From assembly GCA_963787135.1 (NCBI GenBank), contig CAWBBW010000038.1, positions 117,023 to 181,022 of the forward strand: DNA of 64,000 nt. The letters are read 5' to 3'. Position numbers and translations under genes: made by a program. This document shows positions 36,443-45,676 of this stretch, in pieces. Each line of letters starts with the position of its first letter. Positions within the stretch are counted from its first letter, which is position 1. The stretch comes from Roseiarcus sp963787135. GTDB lineage: Bacteria > Pseudomonadota > Alphaproteobacteria > Rhizobiales > Beijerinckiaceae. A model generated the notes under the pieces. It was given only the letters and a program-made list of their open reading frames with translations, did not search any database and was not told the origin of the DNA.

Positions 36443-37633
36443 TTGAGCAAAGTCATTCTGACGCTCAACGCCGGTTCGTCCTCGCTCAAGTTTGCAGTTT
36501 TCAGCCTTGCCGACGGCGGCGCGCTCAATCCTCTCGCTTCGGGCGAGATCGAAGGAATTGGCGCGACAGCGAAGGGCGCCGTCAAGACCTCCTCCGGTGA
36601 TGCGAGCGAGCTCGCTTTGGACCCGAAGGCCGGCGGCGTCGATCATCAGGCGGCGATGGGAGCCATTCTCGGCTGGCTCAAAGAAGCGGGATACGCGGAT
36701 TCGGTCGCGGCGGTCGGCCATCGCGTGGTCCACGGCGGGCCGGACCTCGGCCAGCCGATCCTTGTCAACGTCGAGGCGTTGGCGAAACTGAGGAGGCTGA
36801 TCCCGCTCGCGCCACTGCACCAGCCACACAACATCGCGGGGATCGAAGCGGCGATGAAAGCCTTTCCGGGGACGCCTGAGGTCGCCTGCTTCGACACCGC
36901 CTTCCATCGCAGCCATCCGTTCGTCTCGGACACGTTCGCGTTGCCGCGCTCCTATTACGAGGAAGGCGTGCGCCGCTACGGCTTCCATGGGCTCTCCTAC
37001 GAATACATTATGCAAACGTTGCGGAAAATTGCCCCGCAGGCCGCGCGCGAGGACGTGGTGATCGCCCACCTCGGCAACGGCGCCTCGATGTGCGCGGTCC
37101 ATGACGGGCGCTCGATCGCCTCGACCATGGGCTTCACCGCAGTCGACGGGCTTCCGATGGGCACGCGCTGCGGCCAGCTCGATCCCGGGGTGCTGCTCTA
37201 TCTGATGACAGAGAAGAGGATGAGCGCAGAGGCGATCACGGAACTCCTCTACAAGAACTCAGGCCTCAAGGGGATGTCAGGCATTTCCCAGGACATGCGC
37301 GAGCTTGAGGCCTCCGACAGCCCGGCGGCGCGCGAGGCCATCGACTATTTTGTCGCCCGCGCGCGACGTGAGCTCGCGGGCCTCGCCGCGGTCGTCGACG
37401 GCCCAGAAGCGATCGTCTTCACCGCCGGCATCGGCGAGCACGCCTGGAAAGTCCGCGAAGCGATCCTCTCCGGCATGGAATGGATGGGAATCCATTTGGA
37501 CATCGAGGCGAACCGGGCGAGCGCTGAGATCATCAGCGCCAAAAGTTCTCCCACGATCGTTTTCGTCATTCCGACCGACGAGGAACGCATGATCGCGGAG
37601 CATACGGTCGTGACCGCAGGCGTGGCCAACTGA
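36443..37633 (+). CDS. ackA: acetate kinase
   Basis: A 396-residue enzyme that interconverts acetate plus ATP with acetyl phosphate plus ADP. The N-terminal ILTLNAGSSSLKFAVF holds the phosphate-binding loop. HRVVHGGPDLGQP, CFDTAFHRSHP, RYGFHGLSYEYI and VIAHLGNGASMCAV are ASKHA-family signatures, and VFTAGIGEHAWKVRE completes the nucleotide site. A TTG start is chosen because GGGGGGAA sits just upstream and the protein then begins at the family position. No phosphotransacetylase gene is adjacent. Confidence 0.95.
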   Translation: MSKVILTLNAGSSSLKFAVFSLADGGALNPLASGEIEGIGATAKGAVKTSSGDASELALDPKAGGVDHQAAMGAILGWLKEAGYADSVAAVGHRVVHGGPDLGQPILVNVEALAKLRRLIPLAPLHQPHNIAGIEAAMKAFPGTPEVACFDTAFHRSHPFVSDTFALPRSYYEEGVRRYGFHGLSYEYIMQTLRKIAPQAAREDVVIAHLGNGASMCAVHDGRSIASTMGFTAVDGLPMGTRCGQLDPGVLLYLMTEKRMSAEAITELLYKNSGLKGMSGISQDMRELEASDSPAAREAIDYFVARARRELAGLAAVVDGPEAIVFTAGIGEHAWKVREAILSGMEWMGIHLDIEANRASAEIISAKSSPTIVFVIPTDEERMIAEHTVVTAGVAN

Positions 37634-37806
37634 CGCAACCCGAGCGACGCGTTACCGGAACAAGCCGCACGCGCTTTCAAGCAAATCTTTACGAAATATC
37701 AACCCAAGTGTGCGCGCGGCGCGAATCGCCTCTACATATTTGTTTATTGCCAGGCCGACGTTACGGCCGCTTACTAAGCGCCACTGACTGCTTACGGAGG
37801 GAATCC

Positions 37807-38133
37807 ATGGGGCGCCATCATTTTGAACAACTGAACTCGCTGACCGCCGCAGAGGGAGAGCCAGACACAATGGCGATCTCAACGTTCTCGACTGCGCAGT
37901 TGCAGAGGGTCGTCGCCCTCTGCGCCGCAGTACTGCGGGAGACCGCCCAGAGCACGGACGACCTCTCCGAGCGCCTTTCGTTCCTCCAGAAGGGCATCGA
38001 ATCGCTCAGCGCGGGCGACTCGCTGGCGCCCCGCGCTCAGTGTCGCCGCAACCCGAAATGTCACCCGAACCCTTTGTTCGGTCGACCCTGCGACTGTCGC
38101 TCCATCGACGCGTCGAGATACGACGCGCACTGA
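37807..38133 (+). CDS. hypothetical protein with Cys/Asn/Pro-rich tail
   Basis: A 108-residue protein that I do not recognise. GGAGGG at 37797-37802 lies five bases before the ATG, which is good support for translation. The middle (LQRVVALCAAVLRETAQSTD) is helical. The tail carries five Cys in CRRNPKCHPNP and FGRPCDCRS, suggestive of a metal site or disulphides. A second in-frame ATG at 37870 is possible. It lies between acetate kinase and a convergent phosphoesterase gene. Confidence 0.55.
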   Translation: MGRHHFEQLNSLTAAEGEPDTMAISTFSTAQLQRVVALCAAVLRETAQSTDDLSERLSFLQKGIESLSAGDSLAPRAQCRRNPKCHPNPLFGRPCDCRSIDASRYDAH

Positions 38134-38157
38134 GGGGAAGCCTTCGAGGCGCGGGGG

Positions 38158-39570
38158 TCAAGAACCCGGCGCTCTGAAGAAGCGGCCGAAGCCCGCCTCG
38201 ATTTGATGCAAAATGTCGCCCGCCGTCGTGCCCTGCGCCGTTGCGACTTGATCCCTGGCCGCAGCAAGGAGACCGATTGGCATGGCCGTCGCCGCCGATC
38301 CCGCGGGGAGCGTCGCGGCCAGGGCGAGAATGGCTTGCTGGAGGTCATTTGGCGCCGCCCCGTGCGCGGAAGCTATCTCGTCCGCAGCGGGCGCGACGAC
38401 AGGAGGCGCCAGGCTCGCCGGGCCGGAATTGCTCGGCGAGGTCAGCGATAGGGCGGCGAGCAGATCGGGGGCCGCGGCGTCTCGCCTGGTCAGCGGTTCC
38501 CCGAGGTCGAAGAGCATACGCAACGTGGAGAGAATCGAGGCGTGATCGAATGGATATGGAGACCCGGCGGGCGGGCGGACGATGCTTCCCGCCGGAATCC
38601 ACGGAGAAATCAGGACGGCCGGCACCCGAACCCCGCAACGGTCGAACTTGAACCCGTCCGGCCAGTCGTCGTCGGGCGAAGCCGCCTGCGGCGGTAGGAC
38701 ATGATCGTAGATCCCTCCATGCTCGTCATGGATGACGATGAAGAGAGTTTGCTCCCAGCCGGGGCCGTTGCGAAGGGCGTCGTAGCAACGTGCGATCAGG
38801 CGCTCGCCGTAGGCGACATTGTGCGGCGGGTGCTGGTCGTTCGGCATTCGGTTAAGGGCGAGGCTCGGAAAATAGCGCGGCTCGATGAAGCTGTAGTTCG
38901 GCAGCCGCCCCGCCATCGCATCGCCCGCGAACGCATCTTCGAAGGGATAAAGATGGTCAGGCAATTCGCTGAGTAGCGTGGACAGCGTCGCTGTCAGCGG
39001 CACGTCGTGAAAATAGATGCGCCAGGTGCGCTGGCACTGAGTGAGCCGGCTGAAGATCGTCGGCATCAGATACGGGAAACGCACGGGCGAATTGTTCGCA
39101 TGACCGCCGGCGGTCCCGGTATGCACGAAGAACCGGTTCGGCCAGGTCTGGTTCGGCGCCGAAGCATGCCAGCGATCCGACACGCCAAACGATCTCGCGA
39201 GCTCGCTGATCACCGGAACCTGTTCGGGCGTGAAGCCATGCATCACGCCTCGCGGATCGTTGGTTGCCGTCTTCATGTAGTTGGAGACGAAGCCGGACAT
39301 TGTCGGGGGCGAAGGAGGCTGCAATCCTGCGCCGAAAATCTGCTCGGTCATATCGGCGAAGCGCTCGTTGGGGTCGGGATCGGGAAAGCATGCTGCGCCG
39401 GCGGTCTCAGCCCCGCTCGTCCAGACGCTGAACGTTTTGCCATCCCATTCGTTCGACTCGTCCCCTTTCAGTCCGTCGAAATCTGGGCGATCGGAATAGA
39501 GGCGGCCCAGCATCGAATCAAACGAGCGGTTTTCAAGCATCAGGACGACGACATGCTGAATGTCCGCCAT
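38158..39570 (-). CDS. phosphoesterase-family protein (phospholipase C / acid phosphatase AcpA type)
   Basis: A 470-residue alkaline-phosphatase-superfamily enzyme. HVVVLMLENRSFDSMLG is the N-terminal signature of bacterial phospholipase C-like phosphoesterases. SVDRWHASAPNQTWPNR-like and HDEHGGIYDHVLPP segments carry the metal-binding Asp/His residues. The start MADIQHVV follows GGAGG at the right distance; an upstream ATG adds 13 residues. No signal peptide is visible. The last about 110 residues are Ala/Pro-rich. The substrate (phospholipid or phosphomonoester) is uncertain. Confidence 0.85.
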   Translation of the reverse strand: MADIQHVVVLMLENRSFDSMLGRLYSDRPDFDGLKGDESNEWDGKTFSVWTSGAETAGAACFPDPDPNERFADMTEQIFGAGLQPPSPPTMSGFVSNYMKTATNDPRGVMHGFTPEQVPVISELARSFGVSDRWHASAPNQTWPNRFFVHTGTAGGHANNSPVRFPYLMPTIFSRLTQCQRTWRIYFHDVPLTATLSTLLSELPDHLYPFEDAFAGDAMAGRLPNYSFIEPRYFPSLALNRMPNDQHPPHNVAYGERLIARCYDALRNGPGWEQTLFIVIHDEHGGIYDHVLPPQAASPDDDWPDGFKFDRCGVRVPAVLISPWIPAGSIVRPPAGSPYPFDHASILSTLRMLFDLGEPLTRRDAAAPDLLAALSLTSPSNSGPASLAPPVVAPAADEIASAHGAAPNDLQQAILALAATLPAGSAATAMPIGLLAAARDQVATAQGTTAGDILHQIEAGFGRFFRAPGS

Positions 39571-39660
39571 GCAAGCCTCCACTGGGCCGGGGACCTTGAC
39601 GTTCGGCATTATCGGCGCCGATCATGCTTAAAGGCGAATCTCACAGATTGGCGGGCGCCG

Positions 39661-40725
39661 ATGCGAGGGATGGTAAGCGCTCGAAACGCGGCAAAGCTGT
39701 CCCTGATTGCGTTCGCGATTCCTCTGCTCGGCGGCTGCGCGCAGCTTCATCTGACCCAGGAGCCCGATCAAGTCATCCAGCGAACCGAGGGCGAGGACAA
39801 TTACGATTTAAAGCAGAAGGCCGGCCCGACTGCGGCGCGCGTGTTGCCCTATGCTCTGCTTGCAGAGCAATCTTACGACGCGAGCGTCTACGCAACGCAT
39901 CGGATGGCGCCGCGAGCGCCGGGCTGCATATCGGACGATCCAAAGGACTGCGACGCGCTCGGCGATTCAAAGCGGGTGGACGCCTGGCTCAATCAATGGC
40001 GCTACGTCTGGAGCTGTGACGGGCCGGACAAGTGCAAAGTGCGGACACCGGGTCAGAGCGAACCCGTTGGCGGCCTCGGCGTTCAGGTCTGGGCGCGGAA
40101 GGGCGCGCAGTGTCCGGAAGCGGTCGTCGCGTTTCGCGGAACGGTCGGCGGAAACGAGGGAGACTGGGAATCCAATTTTCATTGGATCCTGCGCGCTTTC
40201 CCAGTCTACGACCAATACGATCAGGTTCGCGACCACGTCGGCGATTTCATCGGCCATATCGAGCGGGACAAGTGCTACCGGCAAGGTCCAACGCAGATCA
40301 CCGCGGTCGGGCACTCCCTCGGCGGTGGCCTTGCCCAGCTCGCGGCCTACTCCGATCCGCGTATTCGCCGGGTCTACGCCTTCGATCCCTCGATGGTGAC
40401 TGGGTACTATTCAGTCGATCCTTCGCATCGCGATGAGACCGTGAAAGGCCTGCGCATGGAGCGCGTCTACGAACACGGGGAGATTCTTGCCTATGGCAGA
40501 TACATCGTTCGGCAATTCATACCCCTGTCGCCGTGCAATCCTCGCGTCGTCAGCGTCCGGTTCAACGTCATCCATGGAAGTCCAATCGCCCAGCACAGCC
40601 TGACGGACTTCGACAACGGACTGCTGAGAGGGGCGCGCGGCTATCAGCCGGAAACCTCGCCGATGGTCGACGAGCCGTGCGGCGTCGAGGCGCCGGGCAA
40701 GCCCGTTGTCGCCGCGGGCCAATAG
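39661..40725 (+). CDS. lipoprotein with lipase (class 3-like) alpha/beta-hydrolase domain
   Basis: A 354-residue protein. The N-terminal signal ends in the lipobox LLGGC (Cys at residue 26), so export and lipidation are predicted. The catalytic region has VVAFRGT (oxyanion region) and the nucleophile elbow AVGHSLGGGLAQLAAY. FDPSMVTGYYSVDPS and a late VIHGSPIAQHSL supply candidate Asp and His. The start may instead be the ATG at 39670. It is divergent from the phosphoesterase gene, so the two may form a lipid- or phosphate-scavenging pair, which is inference. Confidence 0.85.
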   Translation: MRGMVSARNAAKLSLIAFAIPLLGGCAQLHLTQEPDQVIQRTEGEDNYDLKQKAGPTAARVLPYALLAEQSYDASVYATHRMAPRAPGCISDDPKDCDALGDSKRVDAWLNQWRYVWSCDGPDKCKVRTPGQSEPVGGLGVQVWARKGAQCPEAVVAFRGTVGGNEGDWESNFHWILRAFPVYDQYDQVRDHVGDFIGHIERDKCYRQGPTQITAVGHSLGGGLAQLAAYSDPRIRRVYAFDPSMVTGYYSVDPSHRDETVKGLRMERVYEHGEILAYGRYIVRQFIPLSPCNPRVVSVRFNVIHGSPIAQHSLTDFDNGLLRGARGYQPETSPMVDEPCGVEAPGKPVVAAGQ

Positions 40726-40851
40726 TCCGGCGCGACGGGCCGTCTCCGACGAATCGCTATGTAGGACGGCGCCCGCGCGCACCGCCGCCGCTTGAAGCCA
40801 GGATCGCCGCCGCCTCGGCTTACCCGAAGACGAACTCACGGGACTCCGGAC

Positions 40852-41244
40852 CTAGGTCAACGCGGTCTTCTGCACTGCCTCGAACTGCTTTTTCACGGGC
40901 TCGAAAGCCGCGGTGAACACGGCGGTGGTAAGTTGGACGATGCGGTGGCTATCGCTGACAGCGGCTTCGACGCCGTCCTTGATCAGCTTCTGCTGCAATT
41001 CTATGAACTCCGGCGGGCTCTTCACAGCGGACAGCGCCTGAATCGCGGCGGTCAGATTCTTGGCGTTCTTTGTCGCCAGTTCCTGATAGGCCTTGGTCAA
41101 GTCCTGGATAGCGGTTCTCGAAGCGGCGCCGCTTTCGCTCAGCGCCTCGGCGCCGCCTTTCATAACCGTCTCTGCGGCCTGGCCGCTCTTGGCTAGTGCG
41201 TCGGCGTTGGCTTTGGTGATCTTCTCAACGGTCGGGTTGGCCAT
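40852..41244 (-). CDS. phasin family protein
   Basis: A 130-residue, all-helical protein of the phasin_2 type (EKITKANADALAKSGQAAET, TKAYQELATKNAKNLTAAIQ, ELQQKLIKDGVEAAVSDSHR). Phasins coat polyhydroxyalkanoate granules, and paralogues may act as general stress or membrane-associated proteins. A GGAGGAAT RBS precedes the ATG. No PHA synthesis gene is in the window. Confidence 0.9.
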   Translation of the reverse strand: MANPTVEKITKANADALAKSGQAAETVMKGGAEALSESGAASRTAIQDLTKAYQELATKNAKNLTAAIQALSAVKSPPEFIELQQKLIKDGVEAAVSDSHRIVQLTTAVFTAAFEPVKKQFEAVQKTALT

Positions 41245-41399
41245 GTCAGTATTCCTCCAGAAATGAGAATTTATTTCGACTTCCGCCGTATGGCCGGAAA
41301 ATCGACGTCGTCATAGGCTCGGAATATACCCACACGCCCAAGAACGGGGCCAATTCGCAGGAATAGTATGATCCCCACGACCGTGCTTGAGCCTGCGGC

Positions 41400-41873
41400 A
41401 TGAAGCCCGCCACAGCCCCCTCTGCGCTCAAGGTTCAGGCCGCGCTCGGCGAGCGCTTCGAAGTGCTCGAATTCGACGCCAGCACGCGCACTGCCGCGGA
41501 CGCTGCAGCTGCGGTTGGTTGCACGGTGGCGCAGATCGCCAAGTCGCTCGTCTTTCGCGCACAAGGCGGCCGGCCCGTGCTGGTCGTCGCGTCGGGCATC
41601 CATCGGGTCGAAGAGAAAAGGATCGCGGCGCTGGTCGGCGAGCCGATCACACGCGCCGACGCCAACTTCGTGCGCGAGGCGACGGGCTTTGCCATCGGCG
41701 GCGTCCCGCCGGTCGGCCACACAACGGCGCCGGTCGTGCTGATCGATGAAGGGCTGATGGGCTTCGGCGAAATCTGGGCCGCGGCGGGCACGCCGAACGC
41801 GGTATTCCGGCTTACGCCGGCCGATCTCGTCGAACTGACCCGCGGCCGGGTCGCGGCCGTGGCGCTAAAGTGA
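41400..41873 (+). CDS. YbaK/EbsC-family aminoacyl-tRNA deacylase
   Basis: A 157-residue protein that hydrolyses mischarged aminoacyl-tRNA (the family includes Cys-tRNA-Pro and Ala-tRNA-Pro deacylases). VAQIAKSLVFRAQGG holds the conserved catalytic Lys, and GFAIGGVPPVGH is the G-G-x-x-P-x-G-H signature; EIWAAAGTPNAVF closes the fold. Its stop lies two bases from the stop of the convergent small gene at 41876. Confidence 0.93.
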   Translation: MKPATAPSALKVQAALGERFEVLEFDASTRTAADAAAAVGCTVAQIAKSLVFRAQGGRPVLVVASGIHRVEEKRIAALVGEPITRADANFVREATGFAIGGVPPVGHTTAPVVLIDEGLMGFGEIWAAAGTPNAVFRLTPADLVELTRGRVAAVALK

Positions 41874-41875
41874 GG

Positions 41876-42076
41876 TCAGGCCTCGTCGCAGCCGGCGGCC
41901 GAGCAGACCGCGGTGCGCGACGCGCCCACGAGCGAGCGAAGGCCGTTGGCCAAGCCGGCGCCGAGGCTGGGGAGGCCGTACCGGTTGAGCGGCGCCATAT
42001 GCGCGCAAAGATCGTTGACGATCAACGACGGAAAGGGCCGCGCGGCGCCGCGATCGGTTTGATGCGAGGAAGGCAT
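41876..42076 (-). CDS. small protein, paralogue A of a three-copy family
   Basis: A 66-residue protein. Its core LIVNDLCAHMAPLNRYGLPS aligns without gaps to the products at 43285-43479 and 44306-44506 (shared pattern D-L-x-A-x-[LM]-A-P-L-[DN]-x-Y-G-L, then a hydrophobic G-L-x-x-L-[AV]-G segment). The ATG at 42076 gives the same length as its paralogues; a longer start at 42130 is possible. No clear RBS is seen. The function is unknown and I do not recognise the family. The hydrophobic half could be one membrane helix. Confidence 0.6.
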   Translation of the reverse strand: MPSSHQTDRGAARPFPSLIVNDLCAHMAPLNRYGLPSLGAGLANGLRSLVGASRTAVCSAAGCDEA

Positions 42077-42295
42077 GGCAGTTTTCAAAGCGGGCGTAGT
42101 GTTTCTAATGTGAGCATTCATGATCGACATGTAGGCATGCGATCTTCGATTTCAATGCAAGCGAGGATCGTACGAAAGGATGCGGGACCAGCGCTTTGCG
42201 ATTGGCGCCACCAGATATCTGAATGATCGCAGCGAACACCGCGTCGCATAGCCGGATTGCGCACAACGCGGATTGCGACGATCCTGCAGGGATCA

Positions 42296-43111
42296 ATGGA
42301 GGCGAACGTGCAAAGAAACGCGCCATCGAAAATCAGGATCGGGGTCGGCGGCTGGAACTACGAGCCGTGGCGCGGCGCGTTCTACCCAAAGGACCTGGCC
42401 CAACGACGCGAGCTCGAATATGCGAGCCGCAAGCTCACGTCGATCGAGATCGACAGCACCTACTATGGCTCCAAGAAGCCGGAAAGCTTCATCAAATGGC
42501 GCGACGAAACGCCTGACGACTTCGTTTTCTCGGTCAAGGGGCCGCGTTTTGCGACCAATCGCCGGGTGCTGGCCGAGGCGGCCCCGTCGATCGAGCGGTT
42601 TTTCAATAGCGGCGTGACCGAGCTCAAGGCAAAGCTCGGGCCGGTCAACTGGCAGTTCGCGACAACGAAGCGCTTCGATCGGGACGACTTCGATGCGTTC
42701 CTCAAGCTGCTCCCGCGTTCGGTGGAGGGCCTCACGATCCGCCACGCGGTCGAGGTCCGCAACGACAGTTTTCGCGACCCGGACTTCATCGCGCTCGCGC
42801 GCGAGCATGGCGTCGCGATCATCATTGCGGGCGACAGCAAGTTCCCTCAGATCGCCGACGCCACCGCGCCGTTCGTCTATGCGCGAATCATGGGGGCGGC
42901 GGAGACGGAAGCGGCCGGGTATTCAGCCGATGCGCTCGATCTCTGGGCGAAGCGCGCCCAGGCCTGGGCGAGCGGCGGCCATCCGCCTGACCTCGAGACG
43001 CTCGCGCCGCAACCAAAGGCGGCGGCGCGAGACGTGTTTCTCTATGTCATCAGCGGCTTCAAGGCGCGCAATCCCCTGGCCGCGATGGCGCTGATCGAGC
43101 GGCTTGGCTGA
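42296..43111 (+). CDS. DUF72 domain-containing protein
   Basis: A 271-residue TIM-barrel-like protein. IRIGVGGWNYEPWRGAFYP is the DUF72 N-terminal signature, SIEIDSTYYGSKKPESFIKW and FVFSVKGPRFATN follow, and VEVRNDSF is the mid-domain motif. The biochemical role of DUF72 is not established to my knowledge. The start was chosen for GCAGGG five bases upstream of ATG 42296. It lies between small paralogues A and B. Confidence 0.9.
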   Translation: MEANVQRNAPSKIRIGVGGWNYEPWRGAFYPKDLAQRRELEYASRKLTSIEIDSTYYGSKKPESFIKWRDETPDDFVFSVKGPRFATNRRVLAEAAPSIERFFNSGVTELKAKLGPVNWQFATTKRFDRDDFDAFLKLLPRSVEGLTIRHAVEVRNDSFRDPDFIALAREHGVAIIIAGDSKFPQIADATAPFVYARIMGAAETEAAGYSADALDLWAKRAQAWASGGHPPDLETLAPQPKAAARDVFLYVISGFKARNPLAAMALIERLG

Positions 43112-43125
43112 ACGCCAAAGCCTGC

Positions 43126-43280
43126 TAGCAGGGCGATAACAGGGCGGAGCGTACGCCTGTAAATTGATTTTTGTGTTTTATTCCAATGGTTTACGCAAAA
43201 AACAGAGCGCTCGATAACAGGGCCTTAACAGGGCGATAATTCGCGCCTAACAGGGCCTTAACAGGGCGATAACAGGCGCA
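43126..43280. repeat. 11-bp tandem repeat, consensus TAACAGGGCGA / TAACAGGGCCT
   Basis: Units begin at 43126, 43137, 43215, 43226, 43237 (degenerate), 43248, 43259 and 43270; all neighbouring units are spaced exactly 11 bases. The two units at 43126-43147 are separated from the main block by an AT-rich stretch (43160-43200). The array lies between the 3' ends of the DUF72 gene and small gene B. One unit per helical turn would suit protein binding on one DNA face. Confidence 0.85.
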
Positions 43281-43284
43281 GGCT

Positions 43285-43479
43285 TCACTCGGCTGCGGCG
43301 GTTGCAGCCGGGCAAAACGTGCTCCTCCAGGCTCCCGCAAGCGCAGCAAGGCCCAGCGCAAGAACGGCGCTCAACACAGGAAGGCCGTAGCGGTCGAGCG
43401 GCGCAAGCCGGGCTTCGAGGTCGCGACGCGCAAGCAGCGAGGCCGGGCGCATGCTGTTTCGGTTCTGCAAGCGGCACAT
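43285..43479 (-). CDS. small protein, paralogue B of a three-copy family
   Basis: A 64-residue protein with core LLARRDLEARLAPLDRYGLP, followed by a hydrophobic stretch VLSAVLALGLAALAGAW that could cross the membrane once, and a short tail with one Cys. The start MCRLQN was chosen because GGAG lies eight bases upstream; two upstream ATGs are closer to or before the RBS. It is aligned with copies A and C at the same length. An 11-bp repeat array begins just beyond its stop. Function is unknown. Confidence 0.65.
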   Translation of the reverse strand: MCRLQNRNSMRPASLLARRDLEARLAPLDRYGLPVLSAVLALGLAALAGAWRSTFCPAATAAAE

Positions 43480-43571
43480 AGGCATGTCTCCAAAGCCGAT
43501 CATCCGGGCAGGCTCATACAGGAAGGTTCTGACACCAATATGATACGGAGGCGGCGAACTTTAGTTTCGCG

Positions 43572-43595
43572 CTGCCCCGCAACGATGCGGGGCAG
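43572..43595. repeat. 9-bp inverted repeat beside REP-like copy 1
   Basis: CTGCCCCGC (43572-43580) and GCGGGGCAG (43587-43595) form a hairpin with a six-base loop, seven bases from the 50-bp dispersed repeat. It may be part of the same element or a terminator without U-tract. Confidence 0.5.
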
Positions 43596-43601
43596 ACTGT
43601 G

Positions 43602-43646
43602 GGGCGCGCTCGCTGAGCGCGCCGAGGCGGGGTCAGCGACCCCGCC

Positions 43647-43651
<5 letters not shown>
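43602..43651. repeat. 50-bp REP-like twin-hairpin repeat, copy 1
   Basis: Identical over 50 bases to 45528-45577. It contains two palindromes, GCGCGCTCGCTGAGCGCGC and GGCGGGGTCAGCGACCCCGCC-like arms, ending CCCTACA. The edge sequence supplies the TAG stop of the minus-strand oxidase-family gene (43647-43649). Confidence 0.85.
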
Positions 43652-44259
<608 letters not shown>

Positions 44260-44305
44260 CGCGATCTCCTGGTTGATACCCACCGCCTGCGCTGCGTGTG
44301 CGCGC

Positions 44306-44506
44306 TCAGCTCCTGGCGCGGCGCGCGTGGTCGCTGTCCGACGCGGCGCGACCGCCCGCGAGCGCAAGCAAACCGTCGACGACGGCGGCGCTCATGCCCG
44401 TGAGGCCGTAGAGGTCGAGCGGGGCAAGCTGCGCATTGAGGTCGTCGACCACGAGCCGCGGCGCCGACGGCGCGTTGCGGCCGGAAAGGAAGGTTGGGCG
44501 AAACAT
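44306..44506 (-). CDS. small protein, paralogue C of a three-copy family
   Basis: A 66-residue protein with the best translation signal of the family: GGAGG seven bases before the ATG. The core RLVVDDLNAQLAPLDLYGLT is followed by GMSAAVVDGLLALAGG, weaker in hydrophobicity than copy B, and a charged tail. The strand is the same as copies A and B. It faces the divergent LysR gene at 44622. The strong RBS and the conservation between copies argue that these are real proteins. Function is unknown. Confidence 0.7.
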   Translation of the reverse strand: MFRPTFLSGRNAPSAPRLVVDDLNAQLAPLDLYGLTGMSAAVVDGLLALAGGRAASDSDHARRARS

Positions 44507-44621
44507 GGCTGGGCCTCCATCGTGAACCCCGAAATTTGCGTGGCGCTTACATGTATTCTTGCTGGTTCGATGATAATGGACAAAACTGGCGCTTCAGTCG
44601 TGCGTAATCCGGGATAATCTT

Positions 44622-45528
44622 TTGGACAGGCTGGACCAGTTGCGCACCTTCGCCGCCGTCGCCGAGAGGGCGAGCTTCGCCGAAGCGGCCCGCGCGCTCG
44701 GCGTCTCGCCGACCGCGGTCAGCCGCGGGGTCGCGAGTTTGGAGGAGTCGCTCGGCGTCGCGCTGCTGCGCCGCACGACACGCTCCGTCGCCCTCACGCC
44801 GGAGGGAGCGGCCTATCTCGTGCGCTGCCGCCACGCGCTCGACGAACTCGACGAGGGCGCACGCTCCATCCGCGGCGATGCAGCCGAGCCGCGCGGACTT
44901 TTGATCGTGACGGCGCCGGTCGTGTTCGGGCGCATGCACATCCTGCCGATCGTGACGCGTTTGATGCGCGCCCATCAAAAGCTCGACGTTCGGCTCACGC
45001 TGACCGACCGGTACGTGCGGCTTGTCGACGAAGGCGTCGACGTCGCGGTCCGCGTTGGCGAGCTTGGCGACAGTTCGCTGCACGCTCAACGCATCGCCGA
45101 GGTGGTGGCGCACCCTCGTCGCCAGTCCCGCCTATCTCGCCGCGCGAGGCGAGCCGACGGACGCCGCCGGGCTCCGCGGTCACGACCTCATCGCCTTCGA
45201 CATCTTCGCCCCCAACGGCGAGTGGCGCTTCGGGCCCGATCTCAAGACCATCTTCCGGGGCGAGCCGCGGCTGATGACGGACAGCGTCGAAGCTGCGATC
45301 GACGCGGCGATCGACGGCGCGGGGATCGCACGAACGCTCAACTACCAGACCGACCATCATGTCGCGGCCGGACGGCTTCGCTACGTTCTCCCCGACCTCA
45401 ACCCGCCGCCGCTCCCCGTCAACCTCGTCTATCAGGCCAACCGCCTGAGTTCGCCGAACGTCCGCACGTTCCTCGACGAGGCCCGGCGAACGTTCCGGCG
45501 ACCGGCGGGCGCGGGACCAGGGCTGTAG
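44622..45528 (+). pseudogene. LysR-family transcriptional regulator, frame broken near 45107
   Basis: The N-terminal winged HTH (LDQLRTFAAVAERASFAEAA, then ALGVSPTAVSRGVASLEESL) and start of the effector domain are in one frame. From about 45105-45115 the frame moves +1, and RTLVASPAYLAARGEPTDAA to the C-terminus DEARRTFRR completes a LysR protein of about 300 residues. The start is TTG at 44622. The stop TAG at 45526-45528 falls at the edge of a REP-like repeat. Confidence 0.85.
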
Positions 45529-45577
45529 GGCGCGCTCGCTGAGCGCGCCGAGGCGGGGTCAGCGACCCCGCCCTACA
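45528..45577. repeat. 50-bp REP-like twin-hairpin repeat, copy 2
   Basis: Identical to 43602-43651. Read on the plus strand it begins TGTAGGGCG with its first T just outside, so it provides the LysR TAG stop. The two hairpins lie between the LysR and ArsR genes and could stabilise or terminate the upstream transcript. Confidence 0.85.
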
Positions 45578-45618
45578 GGGCCGGGGGGATCAGCGACACC
45601 ACTCGGCCGGCGGCGCGC

Positions 45619-45655
45619 TTGACAGGGAACCAAACAGTTGCATATATCGCGATAT
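45619..45655 (+). promoter_or_regulatory. promoter and palindromic operator of the ArsR gene
   Basis: TTGACA (45619-45624), a 17-base spacer and ATATAT (45642-45647) form a strong promoter. A perfect 12-bp palindrome ATATCGCGATAT (45644-45655) overlaps the -10 box and the start region, and AACC-CAAT-GGTT lies just downstream. Binding by the encoded ArsR protein is inferred. Confidence 0.6.
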
Positions 45656-45676
45656 GGAACCCAATGGTTGCCTGTT

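Noticed and set aside
43126..43280. Possible CRISPR array
   Set aside because: Units are 11 bp and contiguous with no spacers, and no cas gene is present.
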